From Cryptomeria japonica (lineage: Eukaryota; Streptophyta; Pinopsida; Cupressales; Cupressaceae), in assembly GCF_030272615.1 (NCBI RefSeq), contig NC_081413.1, positions 559,525,945 through 559,589,944 on the forward strand: DNA of 64,000 nucleotides, given 5' to 3'. The translations under genes and the position numbers were made by a program. This document shows, piece after piece, positions 11,441 through 22,009 of the stretch. How positions within the stretch are numbered: the stretch's first letter is position 1; each line of letters starts with the position of its first letter. The notes beneath the pieces are model-generated. The model saw only the letters and a program-made list of their open reading frames with translations, was not told the DNA's origin and ran no database searches.

Positions 11441-12200
11441 TTGCAAGGAACCAAACTGTCTGTGCATGATAGACTGAAATATCCAGCGAAGATAGATGAC
11501 ATGAAGAGTATACCTTATGCAAGTGCTATTGGCAGCTTGATGTATGCAATGGTTTGTACAAGGACAGACATTGCCCAACCAGTGGGAGTATTAAGCAGAT
11601 TTATGTCAAACCTAGGAAGACCGCATTGGGATGTTGTAAAGAGAGTTTTTAGATATCTGAAGGATACTTCAGAATTTGCATTATGTTATCATGGTAATCT
11701 GAATGATTCAAAGAGAACTCTCAGCATTTGTGGTTATGCAGATTTTGATTGGGCAGGGAACATTGACAACAGAAGATCCACCAATGGATACGTTTTTTGT
11801 TCTGAATGGTGGAGCAATAAGTTGGATGAGAAAGCGATAGTCTGTAGTCACTTTGTCTACTACAGAGGTAGAGTACATGGCAGCCACACATGCTTGTAAA
11901 GAATTTGTTTGTCTCAGGTGTTTGAGTACAGATATTGGTTTTGATGCAGAGCAAGTTGAAGTGCGAAGTGACAGTCAAAGTGCTATATGTTTAGCGAATA
12001 ATCCTACCTACCATGTTAGGTCTAAACATATAGATGTGCAATTCCATTTTGTGTGTGACATGGTAGAAGATGGAAAGGTTAATCTGAACAAGGTAAACAC
12101 TCAGGAAAATGTTATGGATGCATTAACAAAACTGGTGAGCACTCACAAGTTCAGGTGGTGTTCTAACTTGATGGGTCTCAAAACCCATCCCTCTCTATAA
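11441..12200 (+). pseudogene. copia A RT C-terminus and RNase H
   Basis: The frame at 11441-11899 holds YASAIGSLMYAMVCTRTDIA, then VKRVFRYLKDT and the RNase H start GYADFDWAGNIDNRRSTNG. A frameshift near 11850 moves to LSTTEVEYMAATHACKE, SDSQSAICLANNP and HIDVQFHFV, ending at TAA 12198-12200. These are the standard copia RNase H residues; the domain degrades RNA in the hybrid. The polypurine tract and 3' LTR follow about 40 bases later. Confidence 0.85.
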
Positions 12201-12240
12201 TGTTTGGAAAGTGACCAAGCAGTCCAGTGAATTCCTCGTC

Positions 12241-12251
12241 AAGTGGGAGTT
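12241..12251 (+). other. copia A polypurine tract
   Basis: AAGTGGGAGTT lies directly before the 3' LTR start at 12252. This is the position expected for the plus-strand DNA primer. Confidence 0.7.
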
Positions 12252-12957
12252 TGTTAGAATTATGCCTCTAATTCACTTGACCTTTGTTCATACTGATCGA
12301 GTTAACTCTGGCCGATGAAACAGTGTGAAGAAAATCTGTGAACTCTATCGGTATATCCTTTGTCGATGAACTTGACATATCGGAGCTCAAAGTAGCGGGT
12401 TTGAAGTCGTCCCGATGACCCAACGAAGTCATCTTCGGTCATCGGGGTAGCATCGGTTATCGGATGGACAAAAGGATAAAAGACTTGTAGTTTAGATCCT
12501 AATCCAATGGCCATCGCTTTACTGCTATGGAAAGATGCACGTATGTTATTTCCTATGACTTGGCGACCATGGTGGGGCTTGGCATAAGTGAGCGATCCAA
12601 GCGAGATAAGGGTTGTGCAGATCGGAGATGATCAAACGGCGATCAAGGTTGATCTAATGGTGGTTGTTATGTCATGATGGGAAACTGCTTGTTAGTATAT
12701 TCCTCGCGACATGGCGACCAAGTGGTGGGACCCGGCAGCAGAGCAGTTAAGGCGAATTAAAGGCCAAGTAGATTGAAATGATTAGACGATGATCACAGAA
12801 GATCCGATGATGGTCGCTAGGTTGCGATGGGAAATTGCTCGTGAGACTTTCCATCGTGACCTAGCGACAAAGAAGAATTTTGGGCGGATAGTGAGGTTGT
12901 GCTAAGATGTCAGAGCAGGGATCTGGAACCAATTAGGGGGTGCCACGTGGTGGAGCG
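12252..12957 (+). repeat. copia A 3' LTR, first part
   Basis: It matches 6834-7538 of the 5' LTR, including the tandem array and the damaged G-box, and stops at GAGCG where copia B is inserted. It continues at 20475. Confidence 0.9.
12953..12957. repeat. target-site duplication of copia B (left copy)
   Basis: GAGCG lies directly before the element start TGATAAC. An identical GAGCG at 20475-20479 follows its end CCAACA. The 5-bp perfect match is the size typical of copia integrases. Confidence 0.95.
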
Positions 12958-14561
12958 TGATAACTCAATGATGAACGAATAGTACCAAACTGGTACTGAG
13001 CGGGGGGGGTGAATCAGTACAAACAAAAATACAGTCTAAAACTGGTTTGACAGCAAATACTCCAAGTGACTGGCAACCAGTAATACTGGTTGAAACAGAG
13101 TGCAACCGGTAAGACCCAGAACAAGTAAAACAATCATAAACCGGTCACTCACTAAGCTTTCCTCTTAGCTCAATACTATAGTACCATTACACCCTCATGC
13201 ATGAACAGGTAAACTATCATTTGATCTTCACAACAGTTAGTTCAGTATGTTTTATAGACAAACATAAAACACAGAACCATCATATGCTCAACAGGAAATA
13301 ACAAAGCATCACAAGACAAGAGCATCACACATGACACACATATTTTTCACGTGGAAACCCAACTGGGAAAAACCACAGTGGGGATGAATACCCACAAGCT
13401 GCTTTTTGAACTCTTTAGAAGTCCGCTCTGTTAGGAGCCTTGTCCGGTTAAAGACATTACAATAGGTTCTGCTAGGAACCGATCCTGTTAGGGATCACTC
13501 AGTTAAGGGATGGCTACAATACCTGGTTAAGGGTTAAACTCGGTTAGGGTTACCTTGTTAGAGGATTTCAAGAACTCAATAGCTAAAGGATTTCCAGAGC
13601 TCTATAGCTTCCCAGAACTCATTAACTTCGAGTTACCCTGTTAAGGGATCTGAATCAAGCCGGTTAAAGCTACCCTATTAAGGGATTTGTATCAAGCCAA
13701 TTAAGGCTACCCTGTTAAGGGATTTCACAACTGTTGAAGTGGTTAAAGATCAACAAGAATTACAATGATCTGGTAACAACACTCAATGCTAAAGCAGATC
13801 CGTTTTGGCTCCTCTTCACCTTTTGCACATTCACTTTGCAGGTATCTCTTCTCTCCTTTGGTCTGGCAAGAATCACGTATCACTTCCCTTGGATACACAC
13901 ACACAACTTTTGCCAACAACCTTAGAAAGAAACACAACATTGACCTTATAGGAAACATACAGGTCGGTAGCAAAAACCCTAAACCCTAAACCTGTTAGGT
14001 TAAGCAATTCAAGCAGTTCGATCCTGACTGTTGAATCATACTGCATTAAATGCAACAATCTTGAATCGATCTCAATACCTTCTACATCATCCATTATCCA
14101 CCAATTTCATGGCGGCTGATAACCCATCACACGTTATCACCGTTTGACAGACTTCGCTCATTCCCGAGGTAGATAGGAATAGTCTTCTTCATGCAAGATC
14201 CTTCACGCGCACAAGGCTTACGTGGCAACACGATCTGTTCTTCATTATACTGCTAACTCATCACACAGAGAGAACCGATTGAGTCACACAGGCTTGAGGT
14301 ACTCCAACCGGAAATCCTGAAGTGGAAGCTACCTACCAACCGGTAGTCATACAATGCTTCCATGTGTCAGTTCCCATAACTGCATGCGAGTTCACCTTGA
14401 GAAAATATACCGCTTCACTTTGGCATATATATCGATTCACACATATGCCGGTTCTCTCTTCTCACATATCACATATGCCGGTTCACTTCATATCACATAT
14501 TGACATCAATGACAACATACAATATCATTATGTCCTTATACCGGATCCCATAATGCCAACA
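12958..14561 (-). repeat. copia B 3' LTR
   Basis: It is 1604 bp, TGATAAC to CCAACA on the plus strand. Landmarks are a poly-G run then TGAATCAGT at 13002-13016, the block CACGTGGAAACCC then GGGAAAAACCAC at 13348-13395, an array of GTTAAGGGAT-like units at 13430-13730, and a telomere-like run at 13974-13992. All recur in the other LTR. Confidence 0.93.
13974..13992. promoter_or_regulatory. telo-box-like run in copia B LTR
   Basis: AAACCCTAAACCCTAAACC contains two adjacent AAACCCTAA units. It recurs at 19887-19905. In plants AAACCCTAA is both the telomere repeat and a known promoter telo-box. Being inside an LTR, it is not a telomere. Confidence 0.5.
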
Positions 14562-14760
14562 ATGTCCCCCTTTGGTATTGATGGAAATATACAAAGATAT
14601 ATCTCCGCTTCACATCTTCTCCCCCATTTTCTGCAGATATCTTTTCTGCTTCACTCCTTCTCCCCCTTTGACAACAATGCCAAAGTGGAGGCACAAGCAT
14701 CCCTGTTCCATTATGTTGCTCCCCCTGAGGAGTAGCATCCTTCAACACATCAATCAACAA
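14562..14760 (-). other. copia B multiple polypurine tracts
   Basis: On the plus strand the pyrimidine-rich motif appears at 14565-14575 (TCCCCCTTTGG, next to the LTR, the likely true PPT), 14618-14625, 14660-14670 (followed by GACAACAATGCCAAA) and 14719-14730 (CTCCCCCTGAGG). Several PPT copies upstream of the 3' LTR are, from memory of the family, a Sirevirus hallmark. Confidence 0.7.
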
Positions 14761-14807
14761 AAAAAAAATTGACTTTACAATACCTAACTAATGTGGAGAA
14801 AATACTT

Positions 14808-15470
14808 TTAGTTCACCTCTTGAAGGGGCAATACCCCCAATTCACCTCTTAAATGCACAAATGTAGTCTTTGGAAGAGGCTTGGTGAATATGTCTGCTAA
14901 CTGCTCCTTACTGGAAACATGTTCTAGTGCAATCTCTTTATTCTGAACCTTTTCCCTCAAGAAATGATACTTAAGCTCAAAATGCTTGGTTCTAGAATGT
15001 AAAACCGGATTCTTTGAAATGTTGATAGCACTTGTGTTATCACAGAATATCCTTACCGGTTCAGAGATAGGGATTTTGAAGCCATTTAAAACATGCTTCA
15101 TCTAGATTGTCTGAGTGCAGTTCATGAAAGCTGCAACATACTCCACTTCCGATGTAGATTGAGAGATACAACTCTGCTTTTTACTCATCCATGAGACCAA
15201 ATTACCACTGAGAAAGAAAGCACCACCAATTGTGCTTTTCCGATCATCCACATTACCTTCCCAATCAGCATCTGTGAACACTTTCAGATTGAAATCATTG
15301 TTGTATGGGTACCACAATCCATAGTCAACTGTTCCCTTCAAATACCTAAGAATCCGCTTGACTGCAATCAAGTGGGATTCTCTTGGACTTTTCTAGAACC
15401 TTGCAGTAATGCCAATTGCATGTGCAATATTTGGTCTGTTGTGCACTACATAATGCAACTTACCAATCAT
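14808..15470 (-). pseudogene. copia B RNase H
   Basis: Minus-strand frames at 15102-15371 and 14808-15101 carry RYLKGTVDYGLWY, FTDADWEGNVDDRKST, SWMSKKQSCISQSTSEVEY, then FCDNTSAINISKNP and FTKPLPKTTF near the end. They are in one frame apart from a TAG between them where the family has Trp (TIWMK) and a TAG upstream at about 15394. The domain degrades template RNA during reverse transcription. Otherwise well preserved. Confidence 0.85.
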
Positions 15471-16290
15471 TGATCAGTATTCCTTCTCATTAACCAGTGC
15501 AGAATCATCCTCTTTTGTCAATTTGCAACTGGTCACCATCGGTGTACCAACCGGTTTGCTATCTTCCATGCCAAAAGTCTTCAACACATCTTTGACATAT
15601 TTGGACTGAGTGATGAAGATTCCATCTTTCATCTGCTGGATCTGTAGTCCAATGAAGAACTTAATCTCCCCTATGAGTAACATCTCGAACTCTTTCTTCA
15701 TCTCATCAGCAAACTCATGACTCATCTTGTCATCTCCACCAAAGATAATGTCATCAACAAAAACCTCACAGATCAGGATCTGATCTCCTTCAGACTTCAA
15801 GTAGATATTGCTATCTTCACTTGTTCTCTCAAATCCAATCTTCACAAGATGGGAATGTAGGCGCTCATACCATGCCCTAAGTGCTTGCTTTAGACCATAT
15901 AATGCTTTATGTATCCTACATACCATGTCACTGTCTTCAAATAGGGCAAACCAATCTAGTTGCTCAATATACACCTCCTCTTCAAGTACACCATTTAGGA
16001 ATGCAGATTTTACATCCATTTGATATACTTTGAACCTTTTAAAAGCTGCATATGCAAGAAACATACGAACTCCTTCCAATCTGGCTACAGGAGCAAAGGT
16101 TTCTCCATAGTCTTCTCCTTCTTCTTGAGCATATCCTTTGCACACCAATCTGGCTTTATTCCTAATCACTGTGCCATCCTCATTCAGCTTGTTTTTGAAC
16201 ACCCATTTGGTGCCAATGACATTTTTATGCTCTGGTCTAGGTACCAAGGACCATGTACCATTTTTCTATATCTGGTCAAGTTCCTCTTCC
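15471..16290 (-). pseudogene. copia B reverse transcriptase
   Basis: An open stretch of 257 codons (16247-15474) holds the whole RVT_2 core: [64 protein letters not shown], the catalytic [10 protein letters not shown], and [19 protein letters not shown]. It ends at a TGA after NEKEY where a related sequence would read on through SMIGKLHYV. The linker to integrase upstream (about 16250-16417) has further stops. The RT itself looks nearly intact. Confidence 0.88.
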
Positions 16291-16417
16291 ATTTCCTTGA
16301 TCAGTCTTCATCTTTATGAGTCTCTTTGAATGATTTAGGCTCAAATTCAGAGATCATACATGAGTTTTCTATGATCTTTCTTCTTATAAGAATTCTTGCA
16401 TCCTTATCTCCTATGAT

Positions 16418-17250
16418 CTATTTAGGATCATGATTCAGCTTGACATACCGAGGAATGGTCTTGACAGGTTCTTCTTGCTTTTCCTCTTCATCCTCATCTT
16501 CATCAGTATCAGCATTCGCCGGTTCAGGAACACTGTTACTGGTACTCGGTTGACTGACAACCAGTTCCCAGAAGGTTGCAACTGGTTCATTTACAGCTTG
16601 CTCACTACTGGTTTCCTCAGTTTTCCCAGAAGATTCATCAACTCTTACATTGATACTTTCCATAATTCTCTGAGTCCTATTGTTGTAACACTTGAAAGCT
16701 TTACTCTTGGTGGAATATCCTAAGAATATTCCCTCATCACATTTTGCATCAAATTTTCTCTGGTGTTCACTCCTCTTGATGTAGCATTTGCTACCAAACA
16801 CTCTAAAGTAGCTAACCACAGGTGTCTTACCGGTCCAGTACTCATAAGGAGTTTTATCCTTACCTTTCTTGATGAGTACCCGGTTCATTGTGTAGACTGC
16901 AGTGCTCACCGCTTCTCTCCAAAAGGTGTGAGCTACCTTTCCTTGAATCAACATGGTTATAGCTGCTTCAACCACAGTTCGGTTATCCCTCTCTGCTAGG
17001 CCATTCTGCTGTGGAGTCTGGGGGCCAGACAGTTGCCTCTTGATGCCAAATTCTTCACAATACTTGTTGAATTCACCGGAAGTGAATTCCCCTCCTTGAT
17101 CAGTTCTGAGACACTTGATCCTTTTGTCACTTTCCTTCTCCACTAATGCTCTGAAAGCTTTGAATTTCAAAAAGGCTTTAGACTTGTCTTTCAATAATGT
17201 GACCCACATCATTCTTGAGCAGTCATCAGTGAGAATCATGAAGTACCTAT
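16418..17250 (-). pseudogene. copia B integrase core, truncated at its N side
   Basis: The frame runs 17239-16418: MILTDDCSRMMWVTLLKDKS, LRTDQGGEFTSGEF (second catalytic Asp), TPQQNGLAERDNRTV (catalytic Glu), FREAV-like FWREAVSTAVYTMNR, FGSKCYIKR and GIFLGYSTKSKAFKCYN. An acidic linker and NHDPK then a stop follow. The first catalytic Asp, normally in an HTDLCGP-like motif just upstream, is absent: the zinc-region frame jumps straight into the DRYFMILTDD block. The integrase is therefore catalytically dead. Confidence 0.88.
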
Positions 17251-17609
17251 CACCCTTTAAAGGTTGAGGAAGACATTTTTCCCAATTGACACTCTCTGCA
17301 TAAGGTATTATCCGGTTTGCTTAGCACCGGCAACCCTCTAACTGCCTTGATCTTACTAGCCTTCACAATGTTATCAAAGTTTACATGGTAGAGTCTCCTA
17401 TGCCATATCCAGCTATCATCAAGCTTAGCCATAAGACATGTACTTATATTTGCATTCAGATGAAATAGGTTACCTTTGGTCTGCATGTCGGTGGCCACCA
17501 ATTCACCATCTTTTCCTTTGATTCTGCAAACTCCATTATTGAATTCCAGAGTGAAACCACTGTCATTTAGCTGGGCAACACTTAGAAGGTTGTGTCTAAG
17601 ACCATCAAC
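17250..17609 (-). pseudogene. copia B protease end and integrase zinc region
   Basis: In the same frame as gag-protease, after one TAG. Motifs are VDGLRHNLLSV, DDSWIWHRRLYHVNFDNIVKA and CRECQLGKMSSSTFKG, the HHCC zinc region of copia integrase. It ends where the deletion shifts frame at about 17252. Confidence 0.85.
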
Positions 17610-18800
17610 CTAGTACACATTGTCAGCACTGCTCTTTCCATTCAGAGAGATGGACCCTCTACCTTTGACCATGCATGGTGCATCATTGCCAAAGCGAAAC
17701 ACACCACCATCATACTCCTCCAAAGATAGAAACTTGCTTCGGTCACCTGTCATATGGTGAGAATAGCCACTGTCAATGATCCACTCATTGGAATTATCAA
17801 ACTGGGAGACAAGAGCCTTCTTGTCTGCTACATCTTCCTTTACAGCAACAAACACAATGTCTTCATTCTCTTCATCTTCTAATTCCTCATCTGTGACACC
17901 TTTATCAACTGCTACAAAACAGTTTCTCCAGGTTCCTCCTTTGAATTTCTTGAACCTTTCTAGTTTGTCCTTGTTATCGCCATTAGGACAGTTTATAGCA
18001 ATATGTCCTATTCGGTTGCAAGAAAAGCATTTCAAGGGTAGCTTACCTTTGTATTTACCGGTTCCTTTAGGAAGCTTCCTGGCAAGGAGAGCTTCAAATG
18101 CCATCAGAATCTCCTCATCATTCATTTCTCTGCCCTGACTAGGTTCGCCACTAGTGCTAGCTTCTTTTCCTTTTCTGGATGGTAAAGCAGAGGCTTTGAA
18201 TGTTGATTCAGTCTTTTGAACACTGCCATCAAAACTATTTAGCTCATAGGCTGTCATCTTGGCTATGATGGAGTCCAAGGATACCTTAGTCTTGTCTATT
18301 GATCTCAGCTCCTGAATAGCAGCAACCCTTATTGCATAGACCGGAAACAGGGATCTCAGGACTTTGCTTACCACAGTGGAATCTTTTATTTTACCACCTA
18401 CACTCTTGATTTCTCCAACAACTGTTTTGATTCTTATTCCATACTGCTGAATGGTCTCACTTTCAACCATCTGCATATCTTCAAACTTCCCTCTCGGGCT
18501 TTCTTTCTTAGCCTATTTTACATGTTCATCACCACCATAGATATTTTCAAGAGCATCCCATACCTCTTTGGGATTTACCTTGTCTTGAACATCAATAAAC
18601 TCTATGTCAGAAACACTACTGATAAGGGCTTCCATGACTTGCCCATTTTGGTCATCGGTGAGAGTACCAGTAGGGGCAACATAGACATTCTCAACATAAC
18701 TCCAGTGTTGAGCACCCATGCTTGTGATGAATATCTTCATTCTATCTTTCCATATACCGAAATTTTCCTTGTTAAATTTTGGACCTTCCCTCTTCATCAT
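17610..18800 (-). pseudogene. copia B gag and protease
   Basis: The minus-strand ATG at 18800 opens MMKREGPKFNKENFGIWKDR, a copia gag start. A single TAG at 18513 interrupts, and the same frame continues to 17610. The gag body (ESETIQQYGIRIKTVVGEI) is followed by the knuckle CFSCNRIGHIAINC at about 18030-17990 and the intact protease active site WIIDSGYSHHMTGD near 17790-17750. Only two stops in about 400 codons show recent activity. Confidence 0.88.
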
Positions 18801-18855
18801 TTGACTAGGATCTTTACTTCAAGCGGTTAAGCTTACAACATAGAGGACCTAGAGT

Positions 18856-18867
18856 GCTCTGATACCA
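18856..18867 (-). other. copia B primer-binding site
   Basis: The minus strand reads TGGTATCAGAGC, an exact match to the 3' end complement of plant initiator tRNA-Met, two bases from the 5' LTR. Confidence 0.95.
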
Positions 18868-18869
18868 AT

Positions 18870-20474
18870 TGATAACTCAATGATGAACGAATAGTACCAA
18901 ACCGATACTAAGAGGGGGGGGGTGAATCAGTACAAACAAAAATACAGTCTAAAACCGGTTTGACAGCAAATACTCCAAGTGACTGGCAACCAGTAATACT
19001 GGTTGAAACAGAGTGCAACCGGTAAGACCCAGAACAAGTAAAACAATCATAAATCGGTCACTCACTAAGCTTTCCTCTTAGCTCAATACTATAGTACCAT
19101 TACACCCTCATGCATGAACAGGTAAACTATCATCTGATCTTCACAATAATTAGTTCAGTATGTTTTATAGACAGACATAAAACACAAAACCATCATATGC
19201 TCAACAGGAAATAACAAAGCATCACAAGACAAGAGCATCACACATGACACACATATTTTTCACGTGGAAACCGAACTGGGAAAAACCACGGTGGGGATGA
19301 ATACCCACAAGCTTCTTTTTGAACTCTTTAGAAGTCCGCTCTGTTAGGAGCCTTGTCCGGTTAAAGACATTACAATAGGTTCTACTAGGAACCGATCCTG
19401 TTAGGGATCACTCGGTTAAGGGATGGCTATAATACCCGGTTAAGGGTTAAAATCGGTTAGGGTTACCTTGTTAGAGGATTTCAAGAACTCAATAGCTAAA
19501 GGATCTCCAAAGCTCTATAGCTTCCCAGAACTCATTAACTTCGAGTTACCCTATTAAGGGATTTGAATTAAGCCGGTTAAAGCTACCCTGTTAAGGGATT
19601 TGTATCAAGCCAGTTAAGGCTACCCTGTTAAGGGATTTCACAATTGTTGAAGTGGTTAAAGATCAACAGGAATTAAAATGATTTGGTAATAGCACTCAAT
19701 GCTAAAGCAGATCCGTTTTGGCTCCTCTTCACCTTTTGCACATTCACTTTGTAGGTATCTCTTCTCTCCTTTGGTCTAGCAAGAATCACGTATCACTTCC
19801 CTTGGATACACACACACAACTTTTGTGAACAACCTTAGAAAGAAACACAACATTGACCTTATAGGAAACATATAGGTCGGTAGCAAAAACCCTAAACCCT
19901 AAACCTGTTAGGTTAAGCAATTCAAGCGGTTTGATCCTGACTATTAAATCATACTGCATTAAATGCAACAATCTTGAATCGATCTCAAGACCTTCTCCAT
20001 CATCCATTATCCACCGATTTCATGGCGGCTGATAACCCATCACGCGTTATCACCATTTGACAGACTTCGCTCATTCCCGAGGTAGATAGGAATAGTCTTC
20101 TTCATGCAAGATCCTTCACGTGCACAGGGCTTACGTGGCAACACGATCTGTTCTCCATTATACTGCTAACTCATCACACAAAGAGCACCGATTGAGTCAC
20201 AAAGGCTTGAGGTACTCCAACCGGAAATCCTGAAGTGGAAGCTACCTACCAACCGGTAGTCATACAATGCTTCCATGTGCTGGTTCCCATAACTACATGT
20301 CGATTCACCTTGAGCAAATATACCGCTTCACTTTGGCATATATACCGGTTCACACATATGTCGGTTCTCTCTTCTCACATATCACATATGTCGGTTCACT
20401 TCATATCACATATTGACATCAATGACAACATACAATATCATTATGTCCTTATATCGGTTCTCATAATGCCAACA
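18870..20474 (-). repeat. copia B 5' LTR
   Basis: It is 1605 bp and collinear with 12958-14561. It shares the poly-G block (18913-18930), the CACGTGGAAAC block (19259-19309), the GTTAAGGGAT array (19340-19640) and the telo-box run (19887-19905). It ends CCAACA, followed by the GAGCG duplication. Confidence 0.93.
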
Positions 20475-20924
20475 GAGCGCAGAGAGAAAGATCAGACGTT
20501 TAGGATAGCTGATTGTTTGTCTTCCCGATACCTGATGGAGTCGACTTGTTTGAGCCGGGGTTTTTGAATACGAACCGGTTCGATTCCTTGATGCATGTGG
20601 GATAATTGTTTTCTCACGAATGCAGACCGACGCAGACAATTAGATGTCTAACTGATTGGTGCAAACTGACAGTTGAACGGTCGACGTGAAAATGTATATG
20701 AAGCCAAGAGAAGATTCGAACATGGTTTTTGTTCTGATTATAAACCGTATACTGTGGGGTGTAACCGAAGTGATCAGAGTGAAAATTTGTGTTGTGATAA
20801 AAGACTTTATTGTAAAGTTTCTCTGCTAATCTTAGTATTTTGTAAAGTTATAAAACACACTAGTCTTGTTTCCCCTGCAAATTGATATTAGGGAACTGTT
20901 TTTCCGCAGTGTGCTTTCCTTACA
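20475..20924 (+). repeat. copia A 3' LTR, second part
   Basis: It resumes with the duplicated GAGCG and matches the 5' LTR to TTACA at 20924. It lacks about 122 bases present at 7884-8005. The deletion falls between two TGCT copies, leaving one at 20824-20827. Confidence 0.9.
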
Positions 20925-21490
20925 GAGTCTAATGATTAATCCTTCAACAAAACATATCCAACTCTTGTCAGTATCCCCTAAGTAGCTTACTACAACAAGA
21001 GGAATACCAAGATAAGCTAAAAGAAGAAAGCCAATTTGAAATCGCAAAATATTAGCAATTCGTAATTGAATAGGCTCAAGAGTATTAAAAAAATAGATAG
21101 AAGATTTGTGCTCATTGACTTTTTGGCTTTGATGCTTCTAAATAAATATCCAAAGGTTGTTTAAATTCTCTACTTCTTGAATGCAAATTACATCCATCAA
21201 AGAAAATTTCATTAGCAAACTGCAATTGGGAATGATTTCTCAATCCATTACCCCAATGCCAGCCCTAAATCAAACCTTGGGAGACCCAAGACTTGATAAA
21301 TTTGTCGAAGCACTCAGCCATAATAATAAATAGAGAGGGAGATAAAGGATTGTCTTGGCAGAGATAAAGGTGGGTATTTTTTAATGATAAGTTGCCTTAT
21401 ATGACAATGGTTGTTGACCTAGTCTGTAGGTACACCATTTAATCATCTTGAAACCAAGGAAAATTTCAAATTCTTTTATCAACTAAAAAA
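20925..21490 (-). mobile_element. LINE, RT half, continuing from 6833
   Basis: The minus strand encodes LINE reverse transcriptase pieces in order: FLGFKMIKWC (about 21460), QDNPLSPSLFIIMAE (about 21350, the RQGDPLSP box with changes), and FQIGFLLLAYLGIPL (about 21030), the box preceding SWKG in LINE ORF2. The reading then continues into 6833, where SWKG and TLLKSV follow in the expected order. RT copies the LINE transcript at a nicked target. Stops and frameshifts make it a remnant. Confidence 0.75.
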
Positions 21491-21863
21491 ATAGTAATTT
21501 ATTATCTATTCATATTTTTTTAATATTAAAAATTTAAGTGATTTTGGAATGCACTTTAAACGCTTTTTTTCTTCAACATGTCAAGTTGTTTTCAAAATGG
21601 ACTAGATATATGCAAGTTGACTTAATACCATTTTTCAAATCATGTAAATATTAATGTAATAAGTTCATTTCCCACAATAGTAGTATGTCAAACTTGGACC
21701 TAATTATAATACCACTTATTACTTTTGTTGATCTTGCCAAATGTTTTAGATATAATCTTTTGTGATATGTTGATAGTTATAATATTGTTGCCACTGGTTT
21801 TTCTTACATGTTAGTTTTTTGACTAATTTGTGAGTCACTTTAGACAAATTGTTTTGATCTTCC
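21491..21863. other. AT-rich flank, nothing recognised
   Basis: AT-rich sequence with no supported ORF or repeat pair. It is the left flank of the Tat-type element, so in the pre-insertion sequence it was continuous with 37758 onward. Confidence 0.6.
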
Positions 21864-22009
21864 TGTTATCCTGTCATTCATCCCTCATAACAAGAGTAAG
21901 TCGACCTACAAAATTTTATTTGAGTCTTTATCTTGTTAAAAATTCATTGGTTCAATCCTTAATCCGCTTGTAAATCGTCTCTTAATCCGAAGTGCCAAGT
22001 TTCAATGGT

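Larger units (their letters stand above)
12958..20474 (-). mobile_element. Ty1/copia element B, Sirevirus-like, inserted in copia A LTR
   Basis: It has full-length paired LTRs (12958-14561 and 18870-20474), a perfect 5-bp TSD, an exact tRNA-iMet PBS, repeated polypurine tracts and minus-strand gag, protease, integrase, RT and RNase H. Length is 7517 bp. LTRs differ by about 3 to 4 percent over the first 200 bases by eye, so it is younger than its host element A. Pol contains a handful of stops and one deletion removing the first integrase catalytic residue. Sirevirus membership is inferred from LTR size, PBS and multiple PPTs. Confidence 0.92.
6834..20924 (+). mobile_element. Ty1/copia element A, split by element B
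   Basis: Paired LTRs start TGTTGGAATTATGCC at 6834 and TGTTAGAATTATGCC at 12252. Gag, protease, integrase, RT and RNase H lie between them on the plus strand in copia order. The 3' LTR is interrupted at 12957 by copia B and resumes at 20475, ending TTACA at 20924. The flanks GAGTA (6829-6833) and GAGTC (20925-20929) are an imperfect 5-bp TSD inside the LINE. Without B the element is about 6.6 kb. LTR divergence is near 9 percent by eye over the first 240 bases, so it is old. Confidence 0.9.

Noticed and set aside
13974-13992. Telomere repeat (CCCTAAA) suggesting a chromosome end
   Set aside because: Only two to three units, present in both LTRs of copia B, so part of the LTR.
18856-18867. 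tRNA gene fragment
   Set aside because: Only the 12-base primer-binding complement is present, with no tRNA body.
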